Positions 1-13,415 are shown, counted from the first letter of the stretch. The stretch is DNA of 64,000 nt from Lunularia cruciata (GCA_948567375.1 OX419758.1:63951965-64015964), one strand, 5' to 3'. Notes: generated from the letters alone by a model not told the origin. Translations and numbers: made by a program.

Positions 1-31
1 CCAAGAGTGATTTCCAACTTGTGCCCTGTAA

Positions 32-311
32 TACCAAGAGCTAGCCATATGATCTAGATGTGAAATTTGGTTTGGTAGCATCTGGAATGATGTTATACAT
101 TATGGTCAAAATAGATCAAATAGAAGTATCACAAAAAGGGTACTTCTACTCATAGGGCAGAAAACCAAAATAGATTTGAAAACCTTAGAACCAATAGCTA
201 GACATATGATTTGAAGGTGAGAATTAGGTTGGTAACATTTGGAAGGATGTTACTTAGGATGGACTGAATAGATCAAAAAGAGGTATCACCAAAAGGGGAC
301 TTCTATAATAA
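32..311 (+). repeat. 157-bp tandem repeat, two units (family R3)
   Basis: Two head-to-tail units start at 32 and 189. The same unit occurs three times at 54,610-55,075 with a period of 156 bases and once, inverted, near 59,210-59,350. In the 54.6-kb copy the array precedes a block with a TATA-like box, so these units may be the upstream part of a larger promoter-bearing repeat, possibly an LTR. No coding potential is seen. The right edge abuts the Ty3 fossil that follows. Confidence 0.75.
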
Positions 312-515
312 TTTCTACTTTGATAATGTCTTCAAGCATGATGTGATGCCTTGGCTACTCATCTTCGACCGTGATCCTTGATTTATTGGTAAATTTTGGC
401 AAGCATCCTTCCAAATACTCAACACCAAGTTGGCTTTGTCCATGGCCTATCATCCTCAAACTGATGGACAAACCAAATATGCAAATTGCACCTTGGAGAA
501 TATGCTTCACGTTAT

Positions 516-3095
516 GGTACTCACATTTTTATTTTTGACAAGTTTTAAAGAAGGAGCGCATTGTTAAAGCCAAATTGAACCCTAATAATGAAGAAAGAAA
601 ACAATAACCATGTGATCATAGTAAACCCAAAGATTTGACTTCTTGTTAAAGGAGAAGGACTCAGTCAAATTGGACTTATGGGGTTAGACCCAAAGTAAGC
701 TTACTTTGCCGGGGTGATCAATCCAATCTAAAGAACACAACAATTTTTTCTTTGGATCATGCAAATCAAGAAAGTACCATTCAAAGAAAATGGCTACTTT
801 GCAAATAGGATGAACTTGAAAGTGATAGGATCAAATCATGCAAATTTGTGAGATGCAAGGAAAGTTTGACTGAAGAATGATTGAGAAGCACAAAAGGATA
901 AAATCATGATTTCATTGAGCGGATTCTGCAATGCAGAATTGATACCCTATTCCACTTAAGAGTTATCCCAAAGATGTCATACCAACAAGTCCAGTAGTTG
1001 GAGTGATTTATGAGAAACCAAGAGTGAGAAAACACACAATGCCAATGAAGAATAGTAGGTAGGTTCCTTCACTTGCAATGAGGAATCTTGCAATTTGAAG
1101 GCTAGATGTAATGGCAAGGATTGAGGTCTTGAGTAGAATTTTGATCATATTTTTGGCTTGGAACTAGAATGTAAGTTTTTTGGGTTCATGGCACCAAGAT
1201 TTGTGAGGATGGTTCCAAAGTAGAAGGAAAGAGAGGAAATCGAGCTTGTTGGATTGAGACTGAACACAAGGCACAAGGAGGTGTTGAATCTATTGTTGGG
1301 GGTAGAGTCTAAAGGAGAGGCCAAGGCAAGGGTGAAGAATCAAAAGAAGAAGAAGATGAGCTCATCCTACAAAGTCAAGAGTTGAGCAAGAGTGATGGAG
1401 AGCCCAAAGTCTAGCATACGAAGGGGTTGAAGAAGAAGACGAGGAGTTCCATGCTCAAATTGAATGCATGGAAGGGAGAGATGGCCAATACTTGGATTTG
1501 CCTAAGCAAGAAATTCTAGAGGAGTAGGAGGAAGAGCCAAGATTGGTGTTCCCAAAGGGGATAAGAACAAAGAGAAACTTGCAGTTTGGAATTGTAGGAC
1601 CAAGCCGAGTAAATGAAGAAGAAGATAGCTTGGAGAAAATTAGTTTGAAGGTAAGATGATCAAACCTTTGGAGTAAGGTGCATAAGGATGACTCACATTC
1701 CAAAGCCAAGTATTTGGATAACAAAGACAAGGTGGAAGAATGCAATGGAGTAGAGTATCTATCAAAGATTGTTTGTCCTTTGTTATTCCAATGAAGGATG
1801 ATCTGAGGAAAGCTCATTTTGGAGGTGAAGAATGAGTTGCAAGTGGTGTAATATTTGAGCAAAGAAGTCTTGAAGTTGAAGAAGAAGTTAACCCGAGGAG
1901 AAGAGGAAGCTAATGTACTTTGGGTTGATGTGGTGCTTTAGAAGCAAAGTTTCAAGAATTTGTAAGAGAAGCATGGTAGTATTATTGAGCATCAAGAAGA
2001 AGAATTGAGGGAGCAAAAGATGGCATTTGAGAGACTAAAAAGAGAATTCAAGGATGTGCACCTAGAAGCATTTCATTCTAAGGCAATAACTGTTGTGATG
2101 GAGCAAGAGTTGGAGAGTTTGAGATTGGTTGCAATAGAGAAGAGTCAGGCCTGGCAATGAGAGCTTATGATTAGAGACCAGGAAGAAGAAAGATTAAAAT
2201 GGCTGATCAAGAGTGCAGAGGCTCAACTTATCCAATATGCAAAGGAAAAAGAAGTACTAAAAGAAAAATTTGAGGATGAACTGAAGATGTACTGGAATGA
2301 GTCGGAAGTAGAGAGGAATCAAGAGAAGATAGTTCCAAGGAGGATGTTGGAGCCGACAAGAGAGATCATTATGAGGATGAAGATGATATTGATTTCTAAA
2401 GCCAAAGTCAGAGTGGAGGAAGCAAGACTACACAAGTTGAAGTTGTTATTGCAAGAGACAAGGAAGAGAAAGCAAAGGACACTAACATGAATAAATTGTT
2501 GATTTGCTTATAAGAGAGGGTAGATAGGAAGATGCTAGAGGTAGGAGATAATGTCTCAGATTAGATTTTGTTAGATTGGAATTAGATGAGCTTTGGCATA
2601 GTGTGAAAATATAACTAGATACAAAGTAAATGAAGTATGAGTACAAGTGAGTTATTTAAGTTCATTAAGGTAGTTAGAATAGAGAAGGAGAATATAGATG
2701 GATACCCATGTCTTCAATTTTAGTTCAGACTAAAGATAGGATAGAAATAAAAGAAGAAATAGCAAGATTAGATGAACCCACAGTGCAAGAGGTGACTATA
2801 AGTACATTGAGTGTAGAAGCCAAGGTAGAAGTAGACATCGGATTGGATTAGAATTAACAGTTCTAAGATATGAAGAAGTAGATATGAAGAAGTGGAATGA
2901 CACTTTGAATCTACAAAGTTGAAAGTAGAATTGTTGTTGAGCACTTGTTACTCTCTTTTGGGTGTGGTCTCTACCCAAGAGGCTAAAGACACGACCAAGA
3001 AGAACTGATTTGTTACTTCCAATTTGTATTTGACCATTCTTGATTTGTATTTCTTTGGGAACAAACAATTACTTACTTATTATTGCAAAATTGAT
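516..3095 (+). other. 2.6-kb insert inside the Ty3 fossil, with coiled-coil coding potential
   Basis: This segment interrupts otherwise collinear integrase sequence, so it is a later insertion. Its plus strand is purine-rich and encodes stretches rich in Glu, Lys, Arg and Leu. The longest open piece is 2,167-2,490 (107 residues), with heptad-like spacing typical of a coiled coil. No transposase, reverse transcriptase or known domain was recognised and the ends are not sharp enough to name a target duplication. A region of similar composition on the minus strand lies at 59,700-60,480, also next to Ty3 debris. It could be the remains of a structural protein of another retroelement or of a captured host gene. 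Confidence 0.5.
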
Positions 3096-3884
3096 ACATG
3101 TTGGGTTGTCACATGTGCCTTTGCCAACATGCACCATACCAATTGGGATGAATGTCTTGCAACTGTTTAGTTTACCTACAATAATTCCAAATAGGCAAGC
3201 ATTGGATTCTCTCCTTTCTTCCTTAATTTTGGCCAAGATCCACTTGTTTCATATTCCTTTCTTACTCCTCCTCGATCTCATGTTCCTTATATTTCCACCT
3301 TCTTGACTACCATATCCTAATCCCTCCAACAAGCCAAATCTCATCTCTTTGTTGCTCAAAATTGTCAAAAATAATATGTGGACCACTATCGTCATGATCT
3401 CACCTTTCGACTCAATGATAAGGTCATGCTCTCCTCTAGTAACCTACCCCTCCCACTTGATACCCAAGTCTATAAACTTGCTCCTAATTACATAGGACCC
3501 TTTGATATCACCCAAATAATTTCTCCTTTTGTGTATTGCCTCGCCTTGCCTTGTCATATGCCCATCCACCTTGTCTTTCATATTTCCAAATTGAAACCCT
3601 TTGTTCGTAATCATCTTCTTTTTTCTCTGATGTCCAACTTCCTCCTCCTCCTCACATCCTTCTCATGATCATGAGGAGTATGAAGTTAATCATATCCTTG
3701 CACGTTGCCACATTCAATGAAACCGCCAATAACATACAGAGTACAAAGTCCTCTAGAAATGGTATCCCCTTCATGGTGCCACTTGGGAGTCTCTTCCTCA
3801 TCTCCACTATGCACAAATGTGCATCTAGGAGTTTGAAGCTTCAATAATGATGAGGATGTCACCAACTTCTAGTGGAAGAATATA

Positions 3885-4378
3885 TAAAAGTATGGAGTTA
3901 CTAACAAGTTAGTCAAGGCTAACGAAGTAGCAAAGAGGCCAAATTAGCCTATAATATTCTAGAAATATCTAGGAAACTACTTGGTACCTTACAAGTATTG
4001 GATAACGTGCATGCCAAGTGGTGATCTCTAAAAAGAAATTTCTTGGGAAGCTTCTCAGCTAGCTTAGCTTGCAAGCCAAGTAGGTGGTTTCTAGAAGGAA
4101 GCTACTTGGGAAGTTTCTCAACTAGCTTAGCTTGCACGCCAAGTAGGTGTCTTCTAGAAGGAAGCTTTTTGAGAAGTTTCTTGGTTAGCTTGGCTTGCAC
4201 TCTAAGAAGACCGCTTTTAGGAAACTTCTTGAGAAGCTTGTCAAGAGCCTTGTATGTTCCCTATAAATACCAAAGCCCAAGCTCATACTGCATATTTGAA
4301 GTTTCACTCTTTCAAGAGTCCCATGTGATCTTTAACTTTGATCTTCCATTTTTCTATTTCTCTCCTTAGTCTTTTACA
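3885..4378 (+). repeat. 3' LTR of the broken Ty3 element (long, old subfamily)
   Basis: Starts just after a purine-rich stretch and ends in CTTTTACA, like the LTRs at 44,660 and 49,877. It is about 70 bases longer than those because it keeps an extra segment containing TTGGTACC and GCCAAGTGGTGA. The LTRs at 60,534 and 63,650 have the same segment. TATA-like CTATAAATACC lies near 4,261. Left boundary uncertain by a few bases. Confidence 0.8.
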
Positions 4379-5926
4379 ACCTCCCCCTTGGAAAGCATGT
4401 AAGCTTGGGACACTCATGAGTGTGGTAAAGTAACTCTAGGTTACCCAACAAGGTTCACCACTACCTTAGGCGAGCTATCAGCCACTATCACTATTTAAGT
4501 TTGGCACCAACACCCAAAATATCATCAACAATAAGGGCTAGCCATTGAATCTCATCATAAACACATTGTGAAATCTCTTTAGGTAAGAGGTTAGCCACCA
4601 AACACAAAGATGATGGACCTATGATCCAACTTTGGCTACATCCAATAACACTATAGGTCCCATCCATGAATGGACCTGATGTGTACTCACCACCACCCAT
4701 GTGCGAGAATCATCCATCAAAGGGACATTCTCCAAAATGTAAGTTGGAGAAATAGATTGATGAACTTGAAGATGTCATAGTATATGTAACATCTCCCAAA
4801 ACACACTAGAATAGAGATCTTGTAGACCTTGACCTTGGCCAACATAGGTATATCCCTAACATAGCCATCCCAAAATCACCAAATGAATGGGACTTTATCT
4901 CTCTAGATCCTATGCCCCAACAAGGAAATGTTTGTTGGTAGGATCTTATGGTAACCCTTGATTGTTGATATTAGTAACAACTCAAGATATTGATAGGCCA
5001 AGTGTGCCATATGATGAAGAAAGACTCACCTAGCAATCTTATCTCTCTCAACATACAAGTACTTTTGACCCATAAACTTGTATGTAGTACCGCAACTAGT
5101 CTAGTCCTAATCGCAACAAACAACTCCAATAGGCATACTCCCTCTATTGGATACTACCAAGCAATAAGTGTGATAATGTGAAAAAGTAATAGACTTCAGA
5201 AGCTCATCCTCATATTGGTCTCTTGGTGGTACAAAGGCTCCACTCCAAGCCTACCACACCAACTAATCCGCATGTTGCTACAATGCCTCCTCAAAACTCC
5301 ACAATGGAACATCTAAGGTGGGTGGAACAATCCCACTTGTACTCCAAATCCAAGTGATCTCCTCTAGTACTAAGGTATCCTCCATATGGTGTTCCTTTCC
5401 AAGAAGTCACTGGACCAAGTAACAGAACCATTGAAAATTGAACTAATACCATGGTACCTAATTGTAGTGAGCAAAGATTACCACTACTAAAGCGCAGTAG
5501 TAGGCAATTCACTTGACTACCAACTTGGCCTATAGGCACCTATCTCCTCCCAATGGTCAATAGTGAACCCATGAGGTATAACACAACTCCACCAACTAGC
5601 ACATCATATAGATTTCCTCTTGTCATAATAGCTTAAGCTCTCATCACAAAGCTAACAGTCGGATGGCCGATCTGAATCTGAACAATGAGCTCCCTACATG
5701 TGATGTACTATGTAAAACCACCCCCTTGAAAGATATATGGATCTGAAATAGACACCTCTCCATATCAGTCTTCCATAGCCCAAGACCAACAACTACAACC
5801 TTCCCCAACATAAGGGGCTGTACACCTAAGTCTACTAAGATCCTATGTGATATATACACCTTCCTTGAAGATCCCACCAAACCAAAAGTCCCACTCTAGT
5901 TGTCCAATTGGACAACTCCAAGTGTG
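4379..5926. other. Unassigned repeat-like DNA, no gene recognised
   Basis: Nearly 1.5 kb between the LTR and a dispersed repeat. The minus strand has short open pieces at 4,491-4,700, 5,291-5,539 and 5,644-5,880, none matching a family I recognise and none with clear splice sites. Base use resembles the antisense LINE regions at 43 and 56 kb, so this is probably an old transposable element read from the minus strand. Confidence 0.4.
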
Positions 5927-6345
5927 AACTATGGGCCGGCTATCTCTCACTCAAGATGAACCTTTGATGAATATTAAGGTAATATACACCATGGACTAAG
6001 AAGCAAGGAATGGACCCCAACTCCATCACACTCCTCCAAGGTACACTCCATGATAATGATGAGTACCTTCTCACCCCTAGCTTATATACTTGTGAAAAAG
6101 TTACACACCAAAATTATAAATTATCAAAGTGACTCAAATTATTAGGCTAAAAGTCAAATAAAGTCAACAAATCTAAAGAAATATCCAAGCACATGGGCTA
6201 TCCTTGGACTATAGAAAAAATTTACACCAAAAAAGCTTATGAGCCCAAGAGTTCTCAGCTCTTTCCTCAAAGTCAAATAATTAAAAATAATATCCAATCA
6301 ATACACTAGAAGATAAAATAATAATGTTCACTCTTTTCCTCTAGA
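5927..6345 (+). repeat. Partial copy of dispersed repeat R4
   Basis: Collinear with the first part of the insertion at 43,467-44,151: both share GGCCGG and CTCTCACT near the start, the block ACCATGGACTAAGAAG, GCTTATATACTTGTGAAA-like sequence and CACATGGGCTATCCTTGGAC. The match fades near 6,345. No coding potential. Confidence 0.7.
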
Positions 6346-8148
6346 ATAGGGTCACCTTTACCACTATAATTTATGTAATAAGAGGTAAAAAGAGTTAGAA
6401 CAATAATCTATTATAATCAAAGAAAAGAGAATGAGAATCTGGCTCTTGTGTTACTACATCAGCAAAGTATAAATGTCAAATAATTCCAATTATTATATCT
6501 CAATCAAATTGTGCATAAAATATTCAGTAATAACCATCTATACGAAATTCAATATTCAAATATCAAGAACGAAATTAAAAATGCACTGAAAATATTGATT
6601 CTCGTTTTGGCCGTTATGTACCCTTGTAAACCGTCGGCTGTCTAATTAGATTAATCTATGGTTAGTTAGCATTCAAAAGCTATAAACCGTGGAATCCTTT
6701 TTGTTAGGCATGAGCCATGGACATCGATTTCCGCTAGAGGAATATGCAGTACACATGGAAGTGATATCTTGTAACATTTGTACAATCAGAGTTATGCTAA
6801 ATTTTCCCAATAGTTTCGAATATAGAAAGATATCTAATACATGAAGAATACAACCGGACACGTCTCCCAGAATACGTCGCTCTTCACCACGCAGTATTAC
6901 CTCGTATGGTGCGGACATCGCGCGAGCAGGCACTGCAGTCGACAGAGATCAATGCTCCATGAACCTTACGGAGTCGTGAGGAGAGTTGCCGTCAACTCCG
7001 ACATCGGGTTTCCACCCACCGTTGGAAAAGCCGGTTTTTGCCGGAAGGTGAACCCACACGAACGAGAGTTTAATTTCTTCGTCGGTTGAACGTGAAGAAT
7101 TGGACTCAACCAGTTCAAGCGTCTTTTCTTGTGGATGCCGAGACAGTCAAAGAGAACTCTATCAGTAATGTACTGTATGTGGGAAGAAAAGAAAGCAAAC
7201 GAAGGAGAGAACGACCTCTGTGCGGCTGCTATTCCCGAGAAAGTCTTAAATTTTGAGAAGTCTGCAGTGATGGAAAGGGTGGATGACAACTGGACTTGGC
7301 TGGTCTGATCTAACCGCGTCCTTGAAGGGGTGAATTGAACTGGTATTTGTTCAGATTTGGTTTTTCTGAAGTGCTTGGAGTGGGAAAGAAAGGTGTAAAG
7401 CTGATCGTGCAGGAACAGGGGAAGGAAAGGAGTGGAATCGTGCATATGTTTGATGAGAATCAGCTGATCTAATGTAAGTAGCGTAATTTATCCGGGAATT
7501 GTTATGCTAGCGTGAGGTGGATGAAAAGCCGGACTTGATTGTCTGAATTCTATACAAGAGGCGGGAGGATTTATGAGACTTGAAAGAAGATGAATCTTAC
7601 ATTTGCATATTCTTAGATCTCGAGAATAGGAATTCCGAGTAATTTCCAAGTCAGAAATTATGATTACGAGTGGTCGAAGAAGTTAAAGCGCAATGCACCT
7701 CCTCAAGTGACCGATACATTTAGTGATGCTTTCAGAGCATTCAGATGGCCTCTCTGCACAACCAGAGATTTGGTCTCGCGACGTAATGCCAAGCGCATTT
7801 TGGGCTCCAACGAACTGGCGCCATTACAGAGGTCAGAACTCGGCCCTTCCGTCCCTTGTAGAGTGGACGCGTGAATCCGCTGTGAAATCCTGAAACTCTT
7901 TGGAGTTTGCTCTCTGATTATCATTTCTGATGTCTGACTCAGCTAAAGAAATCTATTGTTTCTCGTTAGTTGATCATCAGTTACCGTCTTTAGCTAAAGT
8001 TATATGCCTCCACGTTTTCGAGTAGTAAACGATTCTCGTGTACAGTTGATAATTATGCCCTTGTATCTGAGTACGATTGTTAAGCCGTCAAATTGTCCAC
8101 ATGCATACAGTAGCTATGGTATCTCGAACATAGCGGTGAGACCAGGAC
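6346..8148. other. Low-copy DNA, no supported gene
   Basis: Base composition becomes less AT-rich after about 6,800, as expected near a gene. The longest open frame is 159 codons on the minus strand (6,966-7,445), overlapping an 82-codon plus frame (6,841-7,089). Neither shows a recognisable domain or a convincing splice pattern. A decayed or unrecognised host exon is possible but not supported. Confidence 0.35.
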
Positions 8149-9905
8149 ATGCATATAACTTCACTCTTGGAAAGTGAAATTACAATAAGATTAATTGCTG
8201 CGTCACGACGATCTGTGTTAGGGTTTTACTTGTCATTTACTTGTTTTACTTGTTGCATATTATGTATATTCTGTGTCATTGAGCAGATGTGCTGTGAGTG
8301 GGGACCTGCTGATCGAAATCATGCATTTGGAATTTGCTGTAGCTCAAAACATAGTGTTCATGTCATTGAGCTCGATTCCTGTTCCCAGAGTCGTCCATAT
8401 TCAGTTGGAGTAAGACTTTGGTGCAGATCAGGTACCAATGTCACGCTTCCTGAATATAACATCGTATGCAGATTCCACCCTGGATAAAAACGGAACCCCA
8501 GCTTTCCGCATTCTTGGCTTGTTATGGTCTTGCTTGCAGTTAGGATCTCGTGTGGGACTTTATACTTGCTATACACGAAGTGATGCATGGCAAGTTTGTT
8601 CTCGTAGGGCAGGATGAAATTTTAGTACATATGCCATTTATGTCTTCTAATGTGTCTGTCCTGAGAAAAGCTACCTTGATACGTATGCCACCTTCTGTGT
8701 GATAGAATGGCAGCAGGTGATCAACAGGACACACGTAAAGTAGATTTAGGACTCCTGCATGCCATGAGGTTATATGAATTACATGATTGTAGTTAGAGAG
8801 CCACCGATCATAATAGCTTCACTTGCACTTGCTTAGTAGTACGAGAAACCTTTGCACAGAGGGAGATTGGAGTAGTTTCTCTAATGTATAAACGCAGAGA
8901 GTGAAGTATGGGAACAAGTGCTGAACACAGATCTCATGCCTAAGTATTCGAACACGTTGTTGACTTAAGAACAGAGTGCGCTAACAGGTTGTTGGATCGT
9001 CTTTGGGGATTCTGAAACTACTTTCCTATTTTAAAATCGCACATCTTCAACTTTCTGCCTTCTGCGTGTGACATCATGAACTAGACCGGTTCGGTTATCA
9101 AATAGTACTACGAGTTTGATCCAGTCATTTTTGTGTGGCATTTCGACCCTCTTTAGCTTGAAGGAGTAACACTCCTAGGCTTTTTTGCCACCTCATAACC
9201 ACGGATCAATTACTATATGCTACGCCTCGAGAGCAACACAATTTCCTACATTACCACCAAAAGAGAAAGAGAACAGAAAAAAATATGGTTCATCTAGTGA
9301 AATTTGTTGAATCGTTCCTAGCTATGTTTCTTTCCAATAATAACTCATGACTTTTAGCCATCTTTGAGCCTTTCAACTGTACATTTCAAATCAGTCTACA
9401 AATTTGGGTCATGAGACTAGTCGAAGATGTATCCTGGATAGAGTCTCAGGAAGATACCTCATCACTGGAACGGACATTGGGCACTAAGTTGTTGTGATGC
9501 TAATCGTTGCTTGCGTTGTGGTCTCGCTTCTCACAATTGCATGAAATGATAATCAACTTTTCAGCGGATTCGTGACCTTGAACATTAGCCTGACTGCCGA
9601 GCTTTCCTTGTTCATTTTTGAGCGGTCGGGATTGCTCAGCTTGGAGTATTCTGTCCTTGTCGTTGTTCTAGGGGTAGTTCATAAGCAGGTTGCTTCATTA
9701 GTTCCGATGGCTTCAGGAGAGCAACTCGTTTCAGGTGACGATAGCCGTAATGTCCCGCCATTGAAGGCAGTAGATTTCTGGCAATAGAAGATGAATGCAA
9801 AAGTTGGATTGCAAATTCGACGTGTCACCTGTTTAGTTTTTGGGAGAGGAAATTTACTCGTTCAGAGCGCTGCCGAAAATCAACTTCTTCATTTATGTGA
9901 TTATT
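8149..9905 (+). repeat. Segmental duplication, copy 1
   Basis: Two parts of this block, 8,149-9,115 and 9,590-9,905, are collinear with 17,390-18,265 and 19,196-19,965. Shared landmarks include GTATATTCTGTGTCATTGAG, TTGGAGTAAGACTTTGG, GACTTTATACTTGCTATACA and CGGGATTGCTCAGCTTGGAG. Translated pieces of the two copies resemble each other (for example SRPYSVGVRLWCRSG against SRPYPIGVRLWCRSG) but each copy has frame-disrupting differences, so this is either a duplicated pseudogene or noncoding DNA. The protein family was not recognised. Confidence 0.75.
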
Positions 9906-10080
9906 CGTTTTCAAGTGGGTAAATCCGTTTACTGGAGGGAGTGTTGTTGGTCAGGTCGCGGATGGCACCGCCTGGGTCGAGTACGCTTAAACGGAGGAGT
10001 AGAATTTGCCGAGTGCTCCTTTTGCGTCAATTTCAGCGGCATTCTCTTGTGGCCGAAAGAAACCCACTTCTTTCTTCTCG

Positions 10081-10274
10081 TCAAGCAAAGTCAGTCTTTT
10101 GACCGTTTAAAAGGAGTACTTCGAGAAAGAACTATTTGCAGTGACTGTCTATGCAGGATATATTGACATTGCTCCGTTCAAGCAAAGTCCGTCTTTTCCC
10201 CGTTTAAAAGGAATACTTCGAGAAAGAACTGTTTGCAGTGACTGTCTATGCAGGATATATTTACATTGTTCATA
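10081..10274 (+). repeat. 97-bp tandem duplication
   Basis: Two adjacent units start at 10,081 and 10,178, each opening with TCAAGCAAAGTC and carrying TACTTCGAGAAAGAACT and GACTGTCTATGCAGGATATA. They differ at only a few positions, so the duplication is fairly recent. No gene is evident in it. Confidence 0.9.
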
Positions 10275-12812
10275 CTTGAACTGAGCCTCTGCACTCTCTA
10301 TTTTCTGGTCCTGGTTCTACCTGGTTGGTTGAAACTGTTGTTCACTTTTGAGGTCTTGTGTCCATTTTCATCTACTAAAAGGCCCAGGTTACACACAGAA
10401 ACAAGATTCATCTCAGTGAAAGCTTTTACTTCCCTGCTCATCCTCTTGTAGGCAGGGAACATCACTGGCATTGAAGAAAGTTGAATACCATAGCGTGCGA
10501 CGCATTGCTGGGAATGGCCAATGCGGGTTTCGGTCTCTTGTAAGGACTCCGACTTTGTCAAGATGCACTTGTAGGACAGGGTTTATGCTTTTTACATGGT
10601 GAAGAGGTAGTGCTTGAGTACGAGTAATGGTTACTCTCCACCGCCGATTGGAGGGGGTATAGTTCATCATCAGATTTTTATGTGTTCATGTGGTTGGGGA
10701 TCTCCCATGTTACGAACTGCTTCCACTCTCACTACTCATACCCCCTAGCATCAGAGTCCAGATTCCAGCAGATATTTGTGAGGTGGTTTTGTGCCGATCA
10801 TTCATTTCCGTCTAGCACCGGTGATCTCTGTGATGGAATTCTGCACTGGCTATGTTGTTAATATTTTCTCACTCAGTGCTTGACAAGCAGTTCGTTTACG
10901 CCTTACAGAATCCTATAACATAACATTTGTTGAGCACACATGGTCTAGTCTACTTTTCCTCTGGTCATTATTTTGTTTGGTATCCGTTTACTTTACTGCC
11001 CTCGATGTATGGCATTAAGGAGCCTGAAGGCTACTCACCCTTTTTATTGACGTGAGTTGGATCATGTCCTGTTTCACTCCGTTTCCAATGTATGTTTGGT
11101 TGCAATACCTACGTAGAGACACCTCTGAGAAAGATAAAACGAAATTTCTTCTAAACTCCAATAGATTCAAGTACGCGCAATGAATTCTTGATTGGGTCAA
11201 ACCTACGGCTTCCCAATAAGCAATGGTTGTCGAACTCTCAGAAAGGGCATAACGTTCTTCAATGGAACAGAGCAGAAGTTGAATGAAAGAAGATACCACA
11301 ATGTTTAGTACTGAGGCAGATTATCTGAATTCAAGTCAATATAAAAAGTACCAACTGTAGTGCCCAGGAAAACGGATGTTTGTTAGTTTCTGAAGCTATC
11401 ACCAAACTGAACGTAGTATGGACCTAGCGGAAAGTAGATTCCCATTTATAGAATCAAATATAGAGCGAAAGTTAATTCAGTTAATTCAACAACCTCGATA
11501 GTTTCGCTCTCCGGAGAATCACTTAAACGGAAATTGGTTCCTGCAGCAGAGGGTCTAGTTTACTTAACTTATTTTGTATTGTCTTTTTGCTAAGGCGCAG
11601 GTGAAGGGAAGGTCCTTGTATATTGCAATTCATGGACTCTATTGCTGACGATGGAGATTTAAGTTTGTAGTCATATCTTATGTGAACTCGAGGTGACATC
11701 AAATAAGTAACTGGTTTTGTGTTTCTCAATACAAATACTGTCAAAGAATTACTGGCCCAAGTTTGTGGGGTGGTGATTCGAGCTTCTGGTGAGCATCGCG
11801 GCTTATTACTCTCCAACCTAGTCATGGATAACAATGAGACTAAATAGAGTCAGGAAGGTGACGCAAGGTAATGGTTTATCTTGCAAATCCTGACTATGAA
11901 CAATGAATCACACGAATTACCAGTGCTAGCACCGGGGAATGCTTTTCTAGATCTACCTAGCACTGGTGATTCTCAAGAAGAGGGACTTTGAAGAAATTCA
12001 TCGGATTGAAAAGTGGTTCTGGAAGGCTGAAGTCATAACCAATCTTCGTCTCCGTGTGCTTTCTAGAATGTGCTTTCAACCAATCAATCATTGTCGGCAT
12101 ACCCGAAGCAAAAGTATTTATATTTACGTTCTCTATCATTGTTGCATTCTTTACATTCATTTCAGTCGGAAACTTGAAAGTATTAATGATTATTCTTGTG
12201 CAAACGTCCAGTCAAAACTGAGTACGATAAAATAAAGATTGTTAGAGGAATAGGTTTTTGATTGCCTTTGGATGTAATCGATTATTGTTAAGTATGCAAA
12301 AGCGGGCCAAGTTAGTGTGGCATAGTCTGTTCAACTATTGATACTATTTATGTACTTTCATGCCTACCATTTAGAGTTGTGCTGAAGCGCTTCAAACCCA
12401 GTGGTCCATCCATATTCTCGAGGTCAACAAGTTTTATTACCGAAGAAACTTATGGAATTTAATGTTCGAAATCTGACAGGCTAAACAAGGAGAAGGAGAG
12501 GAGGTGGTCGTTACGTCCCTGATCGGAGAGTATGGTAGCGAGTCTAAGAAACGAAGGAAGGATAGAAAGGCACGGAAGCCCGTGAGATTACTGTATCATC
12601 GTATTGTCACTTAAACGCTTCACATAGATTTCAGAGTGACAACTGCCATCACAAAATATTACGGAGCTTGAGATTTCGGACCACTGTGAATTGGTGTCGA
12701 CATGCAGATTTTAGCACGAATAAGGCAAAGCCACTAAGTACCTTGCCTGATTCCAACCGTGAAAAACTACCCATATAGTAGTGTTAGTGAAGCCATTTAA
12801 TATAGTATAGCC
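10275..12812. other. Intergenic DNA, nothing recognised
   Basis: About 2.5 kb with only short overlapping frames on both strands (longest about 100 codons, minus strand 11,523-11,834). No domain, RNA gene or transposon terminus was recognised. Confidence 0.4.
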
Positions 12813-13131
12813 TATAGGGACCAGATCCGCTCAACGATTTCAGTTGGAACAAAAAAGTCAAATCCAATACATTTGCTCATCGTCATTTTACTCTGACATT
12901 GGTAGTGGGTATCACTGTTTCCCGAAGCTCGAACAGGTTTTACTGATATCATGAGGGATGTTGAAAAGAGGTATAGAGACCTGATCAGCTCAACGATTTC
13001 AATAAAGAACTCAAATGAGTCCGATTCATTCGCTCACCGTCACTTTACTCTGACAGTGGGTGGTGGGCAGAACCGTTTGCCGTAGCTCGAACAGGTTCTA
13101 CTGATCTCACGAGGGACGTTGAAAAGAGGTA
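12813..13131 (+). repeat. 160-bp tandem duplication
   Basis: Unit 1 is 12,813-12,971 and unit 2 is 12,972-13,131. Both contain GCTCAACGATTTCA, TTTACTCTGACA, AGCTCGAACAGGTT and GTTGAAAAGAGGTA. Divergence is moderate. The pair sits just upstream of two LINE-tail fragments. No reading frame is conserved between the units. Confidence 0.9.
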
Positions 13132-13235
13132 TGCATGATCAGTATCTGGACGCCCTGACACAAAACTTTTATGCTGAAAGAATGGTCAGAAAGACCTACC
13201 AACATAAGAGTTCGAAAGATTAATACTGGAAATAA

Positions 13236-13335
13236 GGCGACCGCGTAGGAAAAACGAAGGATGGGACGACCCCATCAAGCCGTACAAGGAAGAGAAAAAA
13301 AAGGTAACACGGGGGTAAGCCCCAATAACAAAGAT
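13236..13335 (-). mobile_element. LINE 3'-tail fragment
   Basis: Carries GCGACCGCGTAG, ACGAAGGATGGGACGACC and CATCAAGCCGTACAAGG, the same sequence that begins the minus-strand LINE copy at 42,701. Read from the LINE strand this is the 3' end, so the fragment is probably a strongly 5'-truncated LINE insertion. A SINE sharing the LINE tail would look the same. Confidence 0.65.
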
Positions 13336-13415
13336 TAACAAAGATTATATTAACAAAGATTAACAAGGTAAAAGCCGGAGGGAGGTGTACGCGTGAAGTG
13401 TATGTGAAGCGAAAA

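Larger units (their letters stand above)
312..4378 (+). mobile_element. Broken Ty3/gypsy chromodomain element (integrase end plus 3' LTR)
   Basis: This fossil matches the 3' part of the whole-looking element at 44,660-50,299. A piece of the integrase core lies at 312-515. After a foreign insert (about 516-3,095) the integrase end and chromodomain region resume at about 3,096-3,850, and a 3' LTR follows at 3,885-4,378. Its 5' portion is absent from the window. It is broken in several places and clearly older than the 44.7-kb element. Family assignment rests on base-level similarity to that element. Confidence 0.85.

Noticed and set aside
6966-7445. 159-codon minus-strand frame as a gene
   Set aside because: No recognisable domain, no intron signals, overlapping plus frame of similar quality, and no conserved copy to test it.
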